Shown here one piece after another: positions 1 through 5,877 of a stretch of 8,454 nucleotides of DNA. The DNA is taken from positions 1 through 8,454 of the forward strand of contig CAIMDR010000305.1 in assembly GCA_903839795.1 (NCBI GenBank), written 5' to 3'. Each line of letters opens with the position of its first letter. The first letter of the stretch is position 1. Source of the DNA: an uncultured Methylococcaceae bacterium (GTDB lineage Bacteria > Pseudomonadota > Gammaproteobacteria > Methylococcales > Methylomonadaceae). The translations under genes were made by a program, and so were the position numbers. Under the pieces are notes generated by a model. It searched no databases. It had not been told where the DNA came from and was given only the letters and a program-made list of their open reading frames with translations.

Positions 1-18
1 CACACTAACGGTAGTCAT

Positions 19-150
19 GTAGGTTGGGCAACCGCTTTATCGTTGCCCAACATTTTCAACGGATAAAACTATAATATTGATACCTTGCTCTGCACCATTA
101 ACATATTCCGTTGTTGAAATGTCGGGCACGAAAGAATATGCCCGACTTAC
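19..150. repeat. Hairpin-ended palindromic miniature element (132 bp, MITE-like)
   Basis: The two ends are imperfect inverted repeats of about 45 bp (19-63 against 107-150), sharing GTARGTYGGGCA at the tips and CAACGGA at the inner edge. Each arm also folds on itself. The left arm has a perfect 10-bp stem, GTTGGGCAAC at 23-32 with GTTGCCCAAC at 42-51. The right arm has an 8-bp stem, GTCGGGCA at 121-128 with TGCCCGAC at 139-146. The core at 64-106 is AT-rich and has no open reading frame. I see no target-site duplication at the flanks, so the exact ends are uncertain. Its design resembles the 103-bp element inside the kdp operon, but the sequence is different. That it moved by transposition is inference. 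Confidence 0.6.
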
Positions 151-175
151 CCGGCTCGACATTTTATGCGAAGGT

Positions 176-204
176 GTCGGGTTACGGCTATCGCCTGACC
201 CGAC
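176..204. repeat. Short palindromic repeat / hairpin downstream of the small membrane protein gene
   Basis: GTCGGGT at 176-182 pairs perfectly with ACCCGAC at 198-204. An inner GGC/GCC pair lies in the loop. On the - strand it lies 13 bases after the stop codon of the small gene at 218-541, so it could end or stabilise that transcript. There is no T-run after it in that direction, so it is not a standard Rho-independent terminator. It resembles the common dispersed intergenic hairpins of gammaproteobacteria, which is recollection rather than a search result. Confidence 0.5.
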
Positions 205-217
205 CTAAGACGGGATA

Positions 218-541
218 CTAATTCATCGGTACATTGTTATAAAATTTTTTGGGCGGTACTGTTTGTTTTTCTAAAACAATGGATGGTTGATTGTTATAGG
301 ATGAATTTTTAAGACTTAATCTTACCGCGCTATCATTTGGATGAATTTCTGCAGGTGCTCTAATATCGCCTTCGGATAAATAAGTAAAAAACATCGGTAA
401 TAAAGCAAAGATCGCCAAAAGAAGCGCCAGGCAACCGAGGGCCATCACCAATACTTTGAATGGGTTTTCCGAGGTCTTTAATGTATCGTCTAAAGTGTTT
501 GAAATTTCGTCTGCTTTATTGATATTGGTTGGAATTGACAT
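218..541 (-). CDS. Hypothetical small single-pass membrane protein
   Basis: I do not recognise this 107-residue protein. Its N-terminus (about residues 1-30) is polar and slightly acidic. It is followed by one clear hydrophobic segment at about residues 31-56 (from VLVMALG to FFTYL), then a polar tail of about 50 residues rich in N, P, S and K. There are no cysteine pairs, catalytic motifs or lipobox. The ATG at 541 is chosen because an AAGGTGAG Shine-Dalgarno sits just upstream at good spacing. An in-frame GTG at 550 would add three residues but overlaps that site. The gene is more AT-rich than the kdp genes, diverges from them, and is flanked on both sides by palindromic repeats. It could be a recent arrival or a fast-evolving lineage-specific gene. 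A hydrophobic segment, a good ribosome-binding site and clean ends support it being real, but nothing gives its function. Confidence 0.65.
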   Translation of the reverse strand: MSIPTNINKADEISNTLDDTLKTSENPFKVLVMALGCLALLLAIFALLPMFFTYLSEGDIRAPAEIHPNDSAVRLSLKNSSYNNQPSIVLEKQTVPPKKFYNNVPMN

Positions 542-578
542 AATACTCACCTTCTAAATAGGATTAACACATCACATG

Positions 579-606
579 AATGTAACCCTATATTTTAGAA
601 AATCAA
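579..606 (-). promoter_or_regulatory. Possible promoter of the small membrane protein gene
   Basis: Reading the - strand, TTGATT (601-606) and TACATT (579-584) are separated by 16 bases and each match the sigma-70 boxes at 4 of 6 positions. The region is AT-rich and has a nine-T run next to it (607-615). The match is weak and rests on position upstream of the gene. Confidence 0.25.
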
Positions 607-615
607 TTTTTTTTT

Positions 616-780
616 AAACCAAAGCGGGACAGAGCTTGCCCCCGTCCCGACGGTTATGCGGGTTCCCAATCTTCAGATTGGAGGCTCAGAGGTCGACGCT
701 CTGGCTTCGCTAGACTGGAAGCTGGAGCTTCAAAGGCTCAGGACGAATGGTTAAGTCTCGACTATGTCCCGTCTTAGTTG
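616..780. repeat. Tandem stem-loop region upstream of the kdp control region
   Basis: This non-coding stretch contains four consecutive stems. CGGGAC (625-630) pairs with GTCCCG (644-649), CCAATCT (666-672) with AGATTGG (675-681), CAGAG (687-691) with CTCTG (699-703), and GAAGCT (718-723) with AGCTTC (726-731). The outer ends CGGGACA (625-631) and TGTCCCG (765-771) are also inverted, so the whole may fold as one branched structure. GGCTCAG occurs twice (683-689, 735-741). It looks like a decayed dispersed repeat of the GTTCCCAA-hairpin kind. A structured RNA is an alternative, but I recognise no riboswitch consensus. Confidence 0.45.
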
Positions 781-900
781 GTAGCCATGGATACTATTTA
801 AATAAAATCGAAGGTAGTAAAATAACCAAAATCTTTACAATTTCTTTATATCAATCCCGTTACAGTACCCACTCGGAACATCAATAAAAAAGAGGTGACT
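781..900 (+). promoter_or_regulatory. Presumed kdp operon control region with possible KdpE site (832-852)
   Basis: This AT-rich gap is the only plausible place for the kdp promoter. TCTTTA occurs twice in the same direction, at 832-837 and 843-848, 11 bases apart (TCTTTACAAT, then TCTTTATATC). A one-helical-turn direct repeat is how OmpR-family regulators such as KdpE usually bind, and the known E. coli KdpE site is similarly T-rich with TTTACA/TTTATA elements. TTTACA at 834-839 would also be a good -35 box, but the nearest -10-like hexamer (TACAGT, 861-866) is 21 bases away. That poor spacing fits an activator-dependent promoter. A near-palindrome around CCATGG lies at 781-794. The kdpF ribosome-binding site, GAGG at 892-895, ends the region. 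Confidence 0.4.
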
Positions 901-990
901 ATGACCATTATCTACAGCTTGAGCGGCTTGCTCGCTGGTGCGTTATTTATTTATCTGCTGGTAGTCTTATTTTATCCGGAGAAGTTTTGA
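901..990 (+). CDS. kdpF: KdpF, small membrane subunit of the K+-transporting ATPase
   Basis: This 29-residue peptide is almost one transmembrane helix (about residues 3-24) with a short tail ending in EKF. That matches the length and layout of E. coli KdpF, which also has 29 residues and ends in EAF. KdpF binds within the KdpFABC complex in the inner membrane and stabilises it, and it is usually the first gene of the operon. The start is supported by a GAGG Shine-Dalgarno at 892-895, five bases upstream. The stop codon TGA shares its last base with the ATG of kdpA (TGATG), so the two are likely translationally coupled. Assignment rests on size, hydrophobicity and position, since so short a sequence gives little similarity signal. 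Confidence 0.9.
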   Translation: MTIIYSLSGLLAGALFIYLLVVLFYPEKF

Positions 991-2723
991 TGACTGAAAA
1001 CGGCTTATTTCAAATTATCTTATATTTTGTCACCCTTTTGCTCTTGGCAAAGCCCTTGGGTGTTTATATGGCGGCAGTCTATGAAAATCGTCCGGTTCTT
1101 ATTAATCGACTATTGGCGCCTTTGGAAGCCTGGGTTTATAGATTTAGCGGCGTAAAGCCGGAACATGAGATGCGCTGGAAAGAATACGCAGCCGCTTTGC
1201 TTTGGTTTAACTTGTTCGGCGGACTGGCGGTATTTGCCTTGCAAATGTTGCAGGCCTATTTGCCTTTGAATCCGCAACAGATGAATAATGTTAGTGTCGA
1301 TTCAGCATTTAACACGGCGGTCAGTTTTATCACTAACACCAATTGGCAGGGTTACAGTGGCGAAACGACGATGAGTTATTTGACCCAGATGCTGGGACTA
1401 AGTGTGCAAAACTTTGTCTCGGCCGCCACCGGCATGGCTGTTTTGGTTGCGATGATACGTGGCTTTCAGCGTAGGCATTCGGAGACCATTGGTAATTTCT
1501 GGACGGATTTGACGCGGGGCATTTTATATATTCTTATGCCCCTTTCGTTTGTTCTGGCGTTAGTGTTGGCGGGGCAAGGCGTGGTACAAACCTTCAAACC
1601 TTATCACACCCTTCCGTTGGTTGAGCAGGTTGGCACAGCAACAGAAAAGACCACTCAAACCTTGGCACTGGGGCCTGCTGCTTCGCAAGTTGCGATTAAA
1701 CAACTGGGTACGAACGGCGGCGGGTTTTTTAATGCCAATTCGGCGCATCCTTTTGAAAATCCAACACCGTTATCCAACTTTCTGGAAATGCTGTTATTGC
1801 TACTGATTCCGGCCGCCTTGTGTCATACCTTTGGAACGATGGTCGGTGATTCTCGCCAGGGTTGGGCCATTTTGTCGGCGATGACGCTGGTTATGGTTAG
1901 CCTGGTATTTGTCACGGTAGCTTATGAGCAAGGCGGTAATCCGGCGCTGACGGCGCTTGGCATTGAGCAAAGTGTTGGTATTGATCAGTCCGGCGGCAAC
2001 ATGGAAGGCAAGGAAACGCGTTTTGGTATCGTCAATTCCGCGTTATGGGCGACAGCAACCGCAGCAGCCTCCAACGGTTCGGTTAATTCCATGCACGATT
2101 CTTTTACACCGCTGGGTGGACTGGTTCCGATGTGGTTAATTCAGTTGGGTGAAGTCATTTTTGGCGGTGTCGGTTCCGGCCTTTACGGGATGCTGGTTTT
2201 TGTTCTGATCGCGGTATTTGTAGCCGGCCTGATGATAGGTCGAACGCCGGAGTATCTGGGTAAAAAGATTGAAGCTTTCGAGATAAAAATGGCGGCCATC
2301 ATTATTTTAATTCCGGCCTTTTTTATTCTGGGCGGAACGGCGATAGCGATCATGGTCGAGGCTGGAAAAACAGCCGTTGCCAATCCGGGGGCGCACGGTT
2401 TTAGCGAAATTCTTTACGCCTTTTCTTCAGCGGCGGGCAACAACGGGAGTGCTTTTGCCGGACTGAGTGCCAATGCTCCTTTTTATAACATTACTTTGGG
2501 TATCGTTATGCTGTTCGGGCGTTACGGAATTATTATCCCGGTACTTGCCATTGCGGGTTCCTTGGCGGCAAAAAAAACCGTGCCCACAACCCTTGGCACC
2601 TTGCCTACGCATACGCCGTTGTTTGTGATGTTATTAATTGGCATTGTGCTGTTGGTTGGTGCGTTGACGTTCGTACCTGCTTTGGCGTTAGGGCCGGTGG
2701 TTGAGCATTTGGAACTGTTTTAA
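990..2723 (+). CDS. kdpA: KdpA, potassium-binding and translocating subunit
   Basis: KdpA is the channel-like subunit of the KdpFABC pump. It belongs to the superfamily of K+ transporters and provides the selectivity filter. The 577-residue product is slightly longer than E. coli KdpA (557) and has about ten hydrophobic helices. The four filter loops are visible as TNTNWQGYSGE (115-125), TNGGGFFNANS (from 241), SNGSVNSMHDS (from 361) and GNNGSAFAG (from 483). The glycines lining the pore (G243, G363, G486) are in place. The conserved NMEGKE motif is at 337-342. The extra length falls partly in the extracytoplasmic stretch before NMEGKE. The ATG at 990 is preferred over a TTG at 987 because it has GGAG at 978-981 with eight-base spacing and overlaps the kdpF stop. 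The gene looks intact. Confidence 0.98.
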   Translation: MTENGLFQIILYFVTLLLLAKPLGVYMAAVYENRPVLINRLLAPLEAWVYRFSGVKPEHEMRWKEYAAALLWFNLFGGLAVFALQMLQAYLPLNPQQMNNVSVDSAFNTAVSFITNTNWQGYSGETTMSYLTQMLGLSVQNFVSAATGMAVLVAMIRGFQRRHSETIGNFWTDLTRGILYILMPLSFVLALVLAGQGVVQTFKPYHTLPLVEQVGTATEKTTQTLALGPAASQVAIKQLGTNGGGFFNANSAHPFENPTPLSNFLEMLLLLLIPAALCHTFGTMVGDSRQGWAILSAMTLVMVSLVFVTVAYEQGGNPALTALGIEQSVGIDQSGGNMEGKETRFGIVNSALWATATAAASNGSVNSMHDSFTPLGGLVPMWLIQLGEVIFGGVGSGLYGMLVFVLIAVFVAGLMIGRTPEYLGKKIEAFEIKMAAIIILIPAFFILGGTAIAIMVEAGKTAVANPGAHGFSEILYAFSSAAGNNGSAFAGLSANAPFYNITLGIVMLFGRYGIIIPVLAIAGSLAAKKTVPTTLGTLPTHTPLFVMLLIGIVLLVGALTFVPALALGPVVEHLELF

Positions 2724-2758
2724 TGCCAATTAATTACGCATGGAGTACAAACCCAGGT

Positions 2759-2861
2759 GTAAGTATTCACCTCCCCCTTTGAAAAAGGGGGATTGAGGGG
2801 GATTTATCTAATAAAATCTCCCCTAACCCCTCTTTTTCAAAGAGGGGGACTGAATACTTAC
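2759..2861. repeat. 103-bp palindromic miniature element, copy 1 (kdpA-kdpB gap)
   Basis: The ends are inverted repeats starting GTAAGTATTCA, and the inner sequence continues the palindrome. Each arm is also a hairpin. CCCCCTTT (2773-2780) pairs with AAAGGGGG (2784-2791), and CCCCTCTTT (2827-2835) with AAAGAGGGG (2839-2847). The copy at 5065-5167 is identical at 101 of 103 positions in the same orientation. The 8-bp flanks here (ACCCAGGT and CTCCGGCC) do not match, so no target-site duplication survives. There is no coding capacity. It occupies over half of the 175-bp gap. The rest of the gap shows only the kdpB ribosome-binding site AAGGA at 2886-2890. Confidence 0.85.
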
Positions 2862-2898
2862 CTCCGGCCTACGTGTCTAACCAATAAGGAAGCAGGCA

Positions 2899-4968
2899 AT
2901 GAGCACTAACCATCATACGCAACAATTATTTAGCCGTCAGATTCTATTAGCGGCGCTAGGTGATGCTTTGCGCAAACTGGCACCTCAAAAGCAATGGAAA
3001 AACCCGGTCATGTTCGTAGTTTATATCAGCAGTTTGCTGACCACAGGGTTATGGCTTTGGGCCTTGTTTTCCGGGGATAATGCACCCACTCGCTTCATGT
3101 TTAGCGTGACTTTCTGGCTGTGGTTCACCGTATTGTTTGCCAATTTCGCGGAAAGCATTGCCGAAGGCCGCAGTAAAGCACAGGCGGCTTCTTTGCGGTG
3201 TGCCAAGCGCGATATTATGGCGAAGAAACTGGATGAACCACACTACAGTCATGATTACGCCAAAGTCGCCAGTGCAACACTCAGGCGCGGCGATTTCCTG
3301 CTGATTGAAGCCGGCGACTTTGTACCCGCCGACGGTGAAGTCATTGAAGGCGCGGCTAGTGTCGATGAAAGCGCCATCACCGGTGAAAGTGCGCCGGTGA
3401 TCCGGGAATCGGGCGGAGATTTTAGCTCGGTAACCGGGGGTACGCGGGTCTTGTCCGACTGGCTGGTGGTGCGAGTTGTTGCCAATCCCGGCGAAGCATT
3501 TCTGGATCGCATGATTGCGATGGTGGAAAGCGCGGCACGGCAAAAAACGCCCAATGAAATCGCCCTGACCATTTTACTGGTGGCCTTGACGCTGATATTT
3601 CTGCTGACCACGGTGACGCTGCTGCCGTTTTCAATTTATAGTGTGGAAATCGCCAAAGTTGGCACGCCGGTTTCGATCACCGTATTGGTGGCCTTATTGG
3701 TGTGCCTGATTCCTACCACTATCGGCGCTTTGCTGTCCGCTATCGGCGTTGCCGGCATTGGCCGCATGATGCAGAAAAACGTTATCGCCACCTCGGGCCG
3801 AGCCATTGAGGCTGCGGGTGATGTCGATGTGTTATTACTGGACAAAACCGGAACGATTACCTTGGGTAACCGTCAAGCCTCGGCATTTTTTCCGCTTGGT
3901 TTGATCACCGAAAAAGAATTGGCCGATGCCGCGCAACTGGCGACACTGGCTGACGAAACACCGGAAGGTCGCAGTATTATTATCCTTGCCAAGCAAAAAT
4001 TTGCTATTCGGGAACGCAATATTGCCGAACTCAATGCAACGTTTGTCGCCTTTAGCGCCCAAACCCGAATGAGCGGTGTTAATATCGGTGAGCGTCAAAT
4101 TCGTAAAGGCGCTGTTGATGCTATTCGCGGCTATGTGGAATCTCAACAAGTCAAGTTTCCAGAGGAGGCGACACGGATTTCAGGTCTTGTCGCACGCCGA
4201 GGCAGTACGCCGTTGCTGGTTGCCGATGGCGGACAGGTATTAGGCATTATTGAACTGAAAGATACGGTCAAAGGCGGCATTAAAGAACGTTTTATAGAGC
4301 TGCGGAGCATGGGCATTAAAACGATTATGATTACCGGCGATAATCGTTTGACCGCCGCAGCAATCGCGGCGGAAGCGGGCGTCGATGACTTTTTGGCCGA
4401 GGCAACACCGGAAGCCAAGCTTAAACTGATTCGGCAACACCAAGCCGAAGGCCGCTTGGTGGCGATGACCGGTGACGGTACTAATGATGCGCCGGCTTTG
4501 GCGCAGGCTGATGTGGCGGTGGCGATGAATTCGGGTACGCAGGCGGCCAAGGAAGCCTGTAACATGGTCGATCTTGATTCCAACCCCACCAAGCTGATAG
4601 AAATCGTTGAAACCGGCAAACAAATGTTGATGACGCGCGGTGCCTTGACCACCTTTAGTCTGGCTAATGATATCGCCAAGTATTTCGCGATTGTTCCGGC
4701 GGCGTTTGTCAGTATTTATCCGCAACTTGAGGTGCTTAATATCATGGGGCTAAGTAGCCCTTCCAATGCGATATTGTCAGCGGTTATTTTTAACGCGTTA
4801 ATTATTGTCGCCTTGATTCCATTGGCGCTGAAAGGTGTGACTTACAGGCCGCAAAGTGCAGCTACCTTGCTGCGTAATAATCTGCTGGTCTACGGAGTCG
4901 GCGGTGTGATCGTGCCGTTTATCGGTATTAAATTGATTGATCTTGGCTTAACCGCGTTATCGTTCTAA
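2899..4968 (+). CDS. kdpB: KdpB, catalytic P-type ATPase subunit
   Basis: KdpB hydrolyses ATP to drive K+ import through KdpA. The 689-residue product (E. coli 682) has the P-type ATPase landmarks. The phosphorylated aspartate is D315 in DKTGT, the actuator motif TGES is at 161-164, and the nucleotide-site residues F385 and K403 (RKGA) are present. The hinge motif is TGDGTNDAP (524-532), the transmembrane PTTIG motif starts at P272, and the coupling pair D591/K594 lies in helix 5. Hydrophobic helices lie near 35-57, 66-88, 221-246 and 256-287, with three more after about 585. S164 corresponds to E. coli Ser162, whose phosphorylation inhibits the pump at high K+, so that control may be kept. 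AAGGA at 2886-2890, eight bases upstream, supports the start. The gene looks complete. It is flanked by directly repeated 103-bp elements. Confidence 0.99.
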   Translation: MSTNHHTQQLFSRQILLAALGDALRKLAPQKQWKNPVMFVVYISSLLTTGLWLWALFSGDNAPTRFMFSVTFWLWFTVLFANFAESIAEGRSKAQAASLRCAKRDIMAKKLDEPHYSHDYAKVASATLRRGDFLLIEAGDFVPADGEVIEGAASVDESAITGESAPVIRESGGDFSSVTGGTRVLSDWLVVRVVANPGEAFLDRMIAMVESAARQKTPNEIALTILLVALTLIFLLTTVTLLPFSIYSVEIAKVGTPVSITVLVALLVCLIPTTIGALLSAIGVAGIGRMMQKNVIATSGRAIEAAGDVDVLLLDKTGTITLGNRQASAFFPLGLITEKELADAAQLATLADETPEGRSIIILAKQKFAIRERNIAELNATFVAFSAQTRMSGVNIGERQIRKGAVDAIRGYVESQQVKFPEEATRISGLVARRGSTPLLVADGGQVLGIIELKDTVKGGIKERFIELRSMGIKTIMITGDNRLTAAAIAAEAGVDDFLAEATPEAKLKLIRQHQAEGRLVAMTGDGTNDAPALAQADVAVAMNSGTQAAKEACNMVDLDSNPTKLIEIVETGKQMLMTRGALTTFSLANDIAKYFAIVPAAFVSIYPQLEVLNIMGLSSPSNAILSAVIFNALIIVALIPLALKGVTYRPQSAATLLRNNLLVYGVGGVIVPFIGIKLIDLGLTALSF

Positions 4969-4975
4969 TTAAAAA

Positions 4976-5052
4976 GTAGGGTGCGCATTGCGCACCATTA
5001 CAAAATGTTCCGGTCAGGAAAACATAAAAAAGGTACGCGATGCGAACCCTAC
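4976..5052. repeat. 77-bp palindromic miniature element (kdpB-kdpC gap, first)
   Basis: The 21-bp ends (4976-4996 and 5032-5052) are inverted repeats matching at 18 positions, beginning GTAGGGT and ending ACCCTAC. The left end alone is a hairpin: GGTGCGCA (4980-4987) pairs with TGCGCACC (4989-4996). The core is AT-rich and non-coding. It starts seven bases after the kdpB stop codon and lacks a following T-run, so it is not a classical terminator, though its RNA would fold. No clear target-site duplication is seen. The same kind of GTAGGGTGCGCA repeat is, from memory, common in gammaproteobacterial intergenic DNA. Confidence 0.7.
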
Positions 5053-5056
5053 AACA

Positions 5057-5175
5057 CATAAAGGGTAAGTATTTACCTCCCCCTTTGAAAAAGGGGGATT
5101 GAGGGGGATTTATCTAATAAAATCTCCCCTAACCCCTCTTTTTCAAAGAGGGGGACTGAACACTTACCATAAAGG
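5057..5175. mobile_element. 103-bp miniature element, copy 2, with 8-bp target-site duplication
   Basis: The element body is 5065-5167 and is almost identical to the copy at 2759-2861. It differs only at one base in each end (5074 and 5161). It is bounded by perfect direct repeats CATAAAGG at 5057-5064 and 5168-5175, abutting the terminal GTAAGT and ACTTAC exactly. Inverted ends, no coding capacity and a target-site duplication make it a miniature inverted-repeat transposable element. The transposase acting on it is not in the window. Internal hairpins lie at 5079-5097 and 5133-5153. The insertion lies in the kdpC leader. Confidence 0.85.
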
Positions 5176-5177
5176 AG
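5171..5177 (+). promoter_or_regulatory. kdpC ribosome-binding site formed partly by a target-site duplication
   Basis: AAAGGAG ends six bases before the kdpC ATG and is a strong Shine-Dalgarno. Its first five bases belong to the right-hand copy of the CATAAAGG duplication. The left-hand copy, beyond the element, continues GTAAG and is too far from the ATG to serve. Confidence 0.8.
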
Positions 5178-5183
5178 TCATCA

Positions 5184-5756
5184 ATGACAAATCAAATTAA
5201 ACCCGCATTACTGATGTTATTGTCTTTTACGGTGCTAACCGGCCTGGTTTATCCCTTGGCAGTCACTTTCAGCGCACAGCTCTTATACCCTAACCAGACA
5301 AACGGCAGTTTGCTGGGTACTAACGAGCAACCGTTGGGCTCTGAATTAATCGGACAAGCCTTTAATCGCCCCGAGTATTTTTGGGGACGACCTTCTGCGA
5401 CGTCGCCAACGGCTTATAACGGCGGTGCCTCCAGCGGTTCCAATCAAGGGCCTACCAATCCTGCGCTAATCGACGCTGTAAAAGCCCGCATCAACGCGTT
5501 ACATGAGGCAGATCCCGGTCAGTTGGACGCTATTCCCGTAGAGTTGGTGACCGCCTCGGCCAGTGGTCTTGATCCACATATCAGCCCTGCGGCTGCCAGC
5601 TATCAAATCAGCCGGGTTGCCAGAGCCAGGCACTTGTCGCCGGACAGTGTCAGTGAGTTGGTGGGTCGTTATACAGAAGGCAGGCAATGGGGGGTTTGGG
5701 GTGAGCCACGCGTCAATGTGCTTAAATTAAATTTGGCGCTGGATCAGCGTATTTAA
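5184..5756 (+). CDS. kdpC: KdpC, accessory subunit of the K+-transporting ATPase
   Basis: KdpC is a single-span inner-membrane protein with a periplasmic domain. It associates with KdpA/KdpB and is needed for pump activity and ATP/K+ affinity. The product is 190 residues, the same as in E. coli. One transmembrane helix lies near residues 6-30. The family signatures follow: FNRPEYFWGRPSAT, GGASSGSNQGPTNP, the VTASASGLDPHISPAAA stretch, and a C-terminal GEPRVNVLKLNLALD. The ATG start is set by AAAGGAG at 5171-5177. The gap to kdpB is 215 bp, against a few bases in most operons, because two palindromic elements fill it. Coding sequence is intact. Confidence 0.98.
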   Translation: MTNQIKPALLMLLSFTVLTGLVYPLAVTFSAQLLYPNQTNGSLLGTNEQPLGSELIGQAFNRPEYFWGRPSATSPTAYNGGASSGSNQGPTNPALIDAVKARINALHEADPGQLDAIPVELVTASASGLDPHISPAAASYQISRVARARHLSPDSVSELVGRYTEGRQWGVWGEPRVNVLKLNLALDQRI

Positions 5757-5760
5757 CAAT

Positions 5761-5850
5761 GCGCATGAAATAACTTAGACATCTTACTCCCTCTCCCTTT
5801 GGGAGAGGGCTGGGGTGAGGGGATATAAACGGTTAAGTTATTTCATGCAC
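5761..5850. repeat. 90-bp palindromic element with strong central hairpin (kdpC-kdpD gap)
   Basis: The 17-bp ends (5761-5777 and 5834-5850) are inverted repeats with one mismatch, based on GCATGAAATAACTTA. Inside is a perfect 9-bp stem with a TTT loop: CCCTCTCCC (5789-5797) and GGGAGAGGG (5801-5809), followed by a G-rich CTGGGGTGAGGGG. It starts four bases after the kdpC stop and fills most of the gap to kdpD. There is no T-run after the stem. No target-site duplication is found. Its ends differ from those of the other elements in the window, so it is a separate family. It could be a transcript-processing or attenuation site between pump and sensor genes, which is inference. Confidence 0.75.
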
Positions 5851-5877
5851 GCTCCTTAGCCATAATCGGATTCACCC

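Larger units (their letters stand above)
205..777. repeat. 11-bp perfect inverted repeat pair enclosing the orphan gene
   Basis: CTAAGACGGGA at 205-215 is exactly inverted as TCCCGTCTTAG at 767-777. Between them lie the small membrane protein gene and a stem-loop-rich stretch. A related, less perfect copy (AAAGCGGGACA) lies at 621-631 and pairs with 765-775. The arrangement could mark the ends of a small cassette, or just repeated use of one dispersed hairpin motif. No transposase or recombinase lies inside. No direct repeat is visible outside the ends. Confidence 0.3.

Noticed and set aside
616..780. A c-di-AMP (ydaO-type) riboswitch controlling kdp
   Set aside because: I could not match the conserved core or pseudoknot layout, and the stems look like common dispersed hairpins. 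A covariance search would be needed to reopen this.
987..989. TTG as the kdpA start
   Set aside because: The ATG at 990 adjoins it, has better ribosome-binding site spacing and makes the usual TGATG overlap with kdpF.
2759..2861. The palindromes as Rho-independent terminators
   Set aside because: None of the stems is followed by a T-run, and genes of the same operon continue downstream. Transcript processing remains possible, but a standard terminator call is not supported.
4143..4725. Long - strand open frames opposite kdpB (178 and 161 residues), with others at 3049-3611
   Set aside because: They lie wholly inside kdpB, which has all its catalytic motifs. Their translations show no domain or plausible ribosome-binding site, and they are antisense shadows.
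2759..5167. Repeated GC-rich palindromes as a CRISPR array
   Set aside because: Only two copies, 2.3 kb apart, with no regular spacers and no cas genes.
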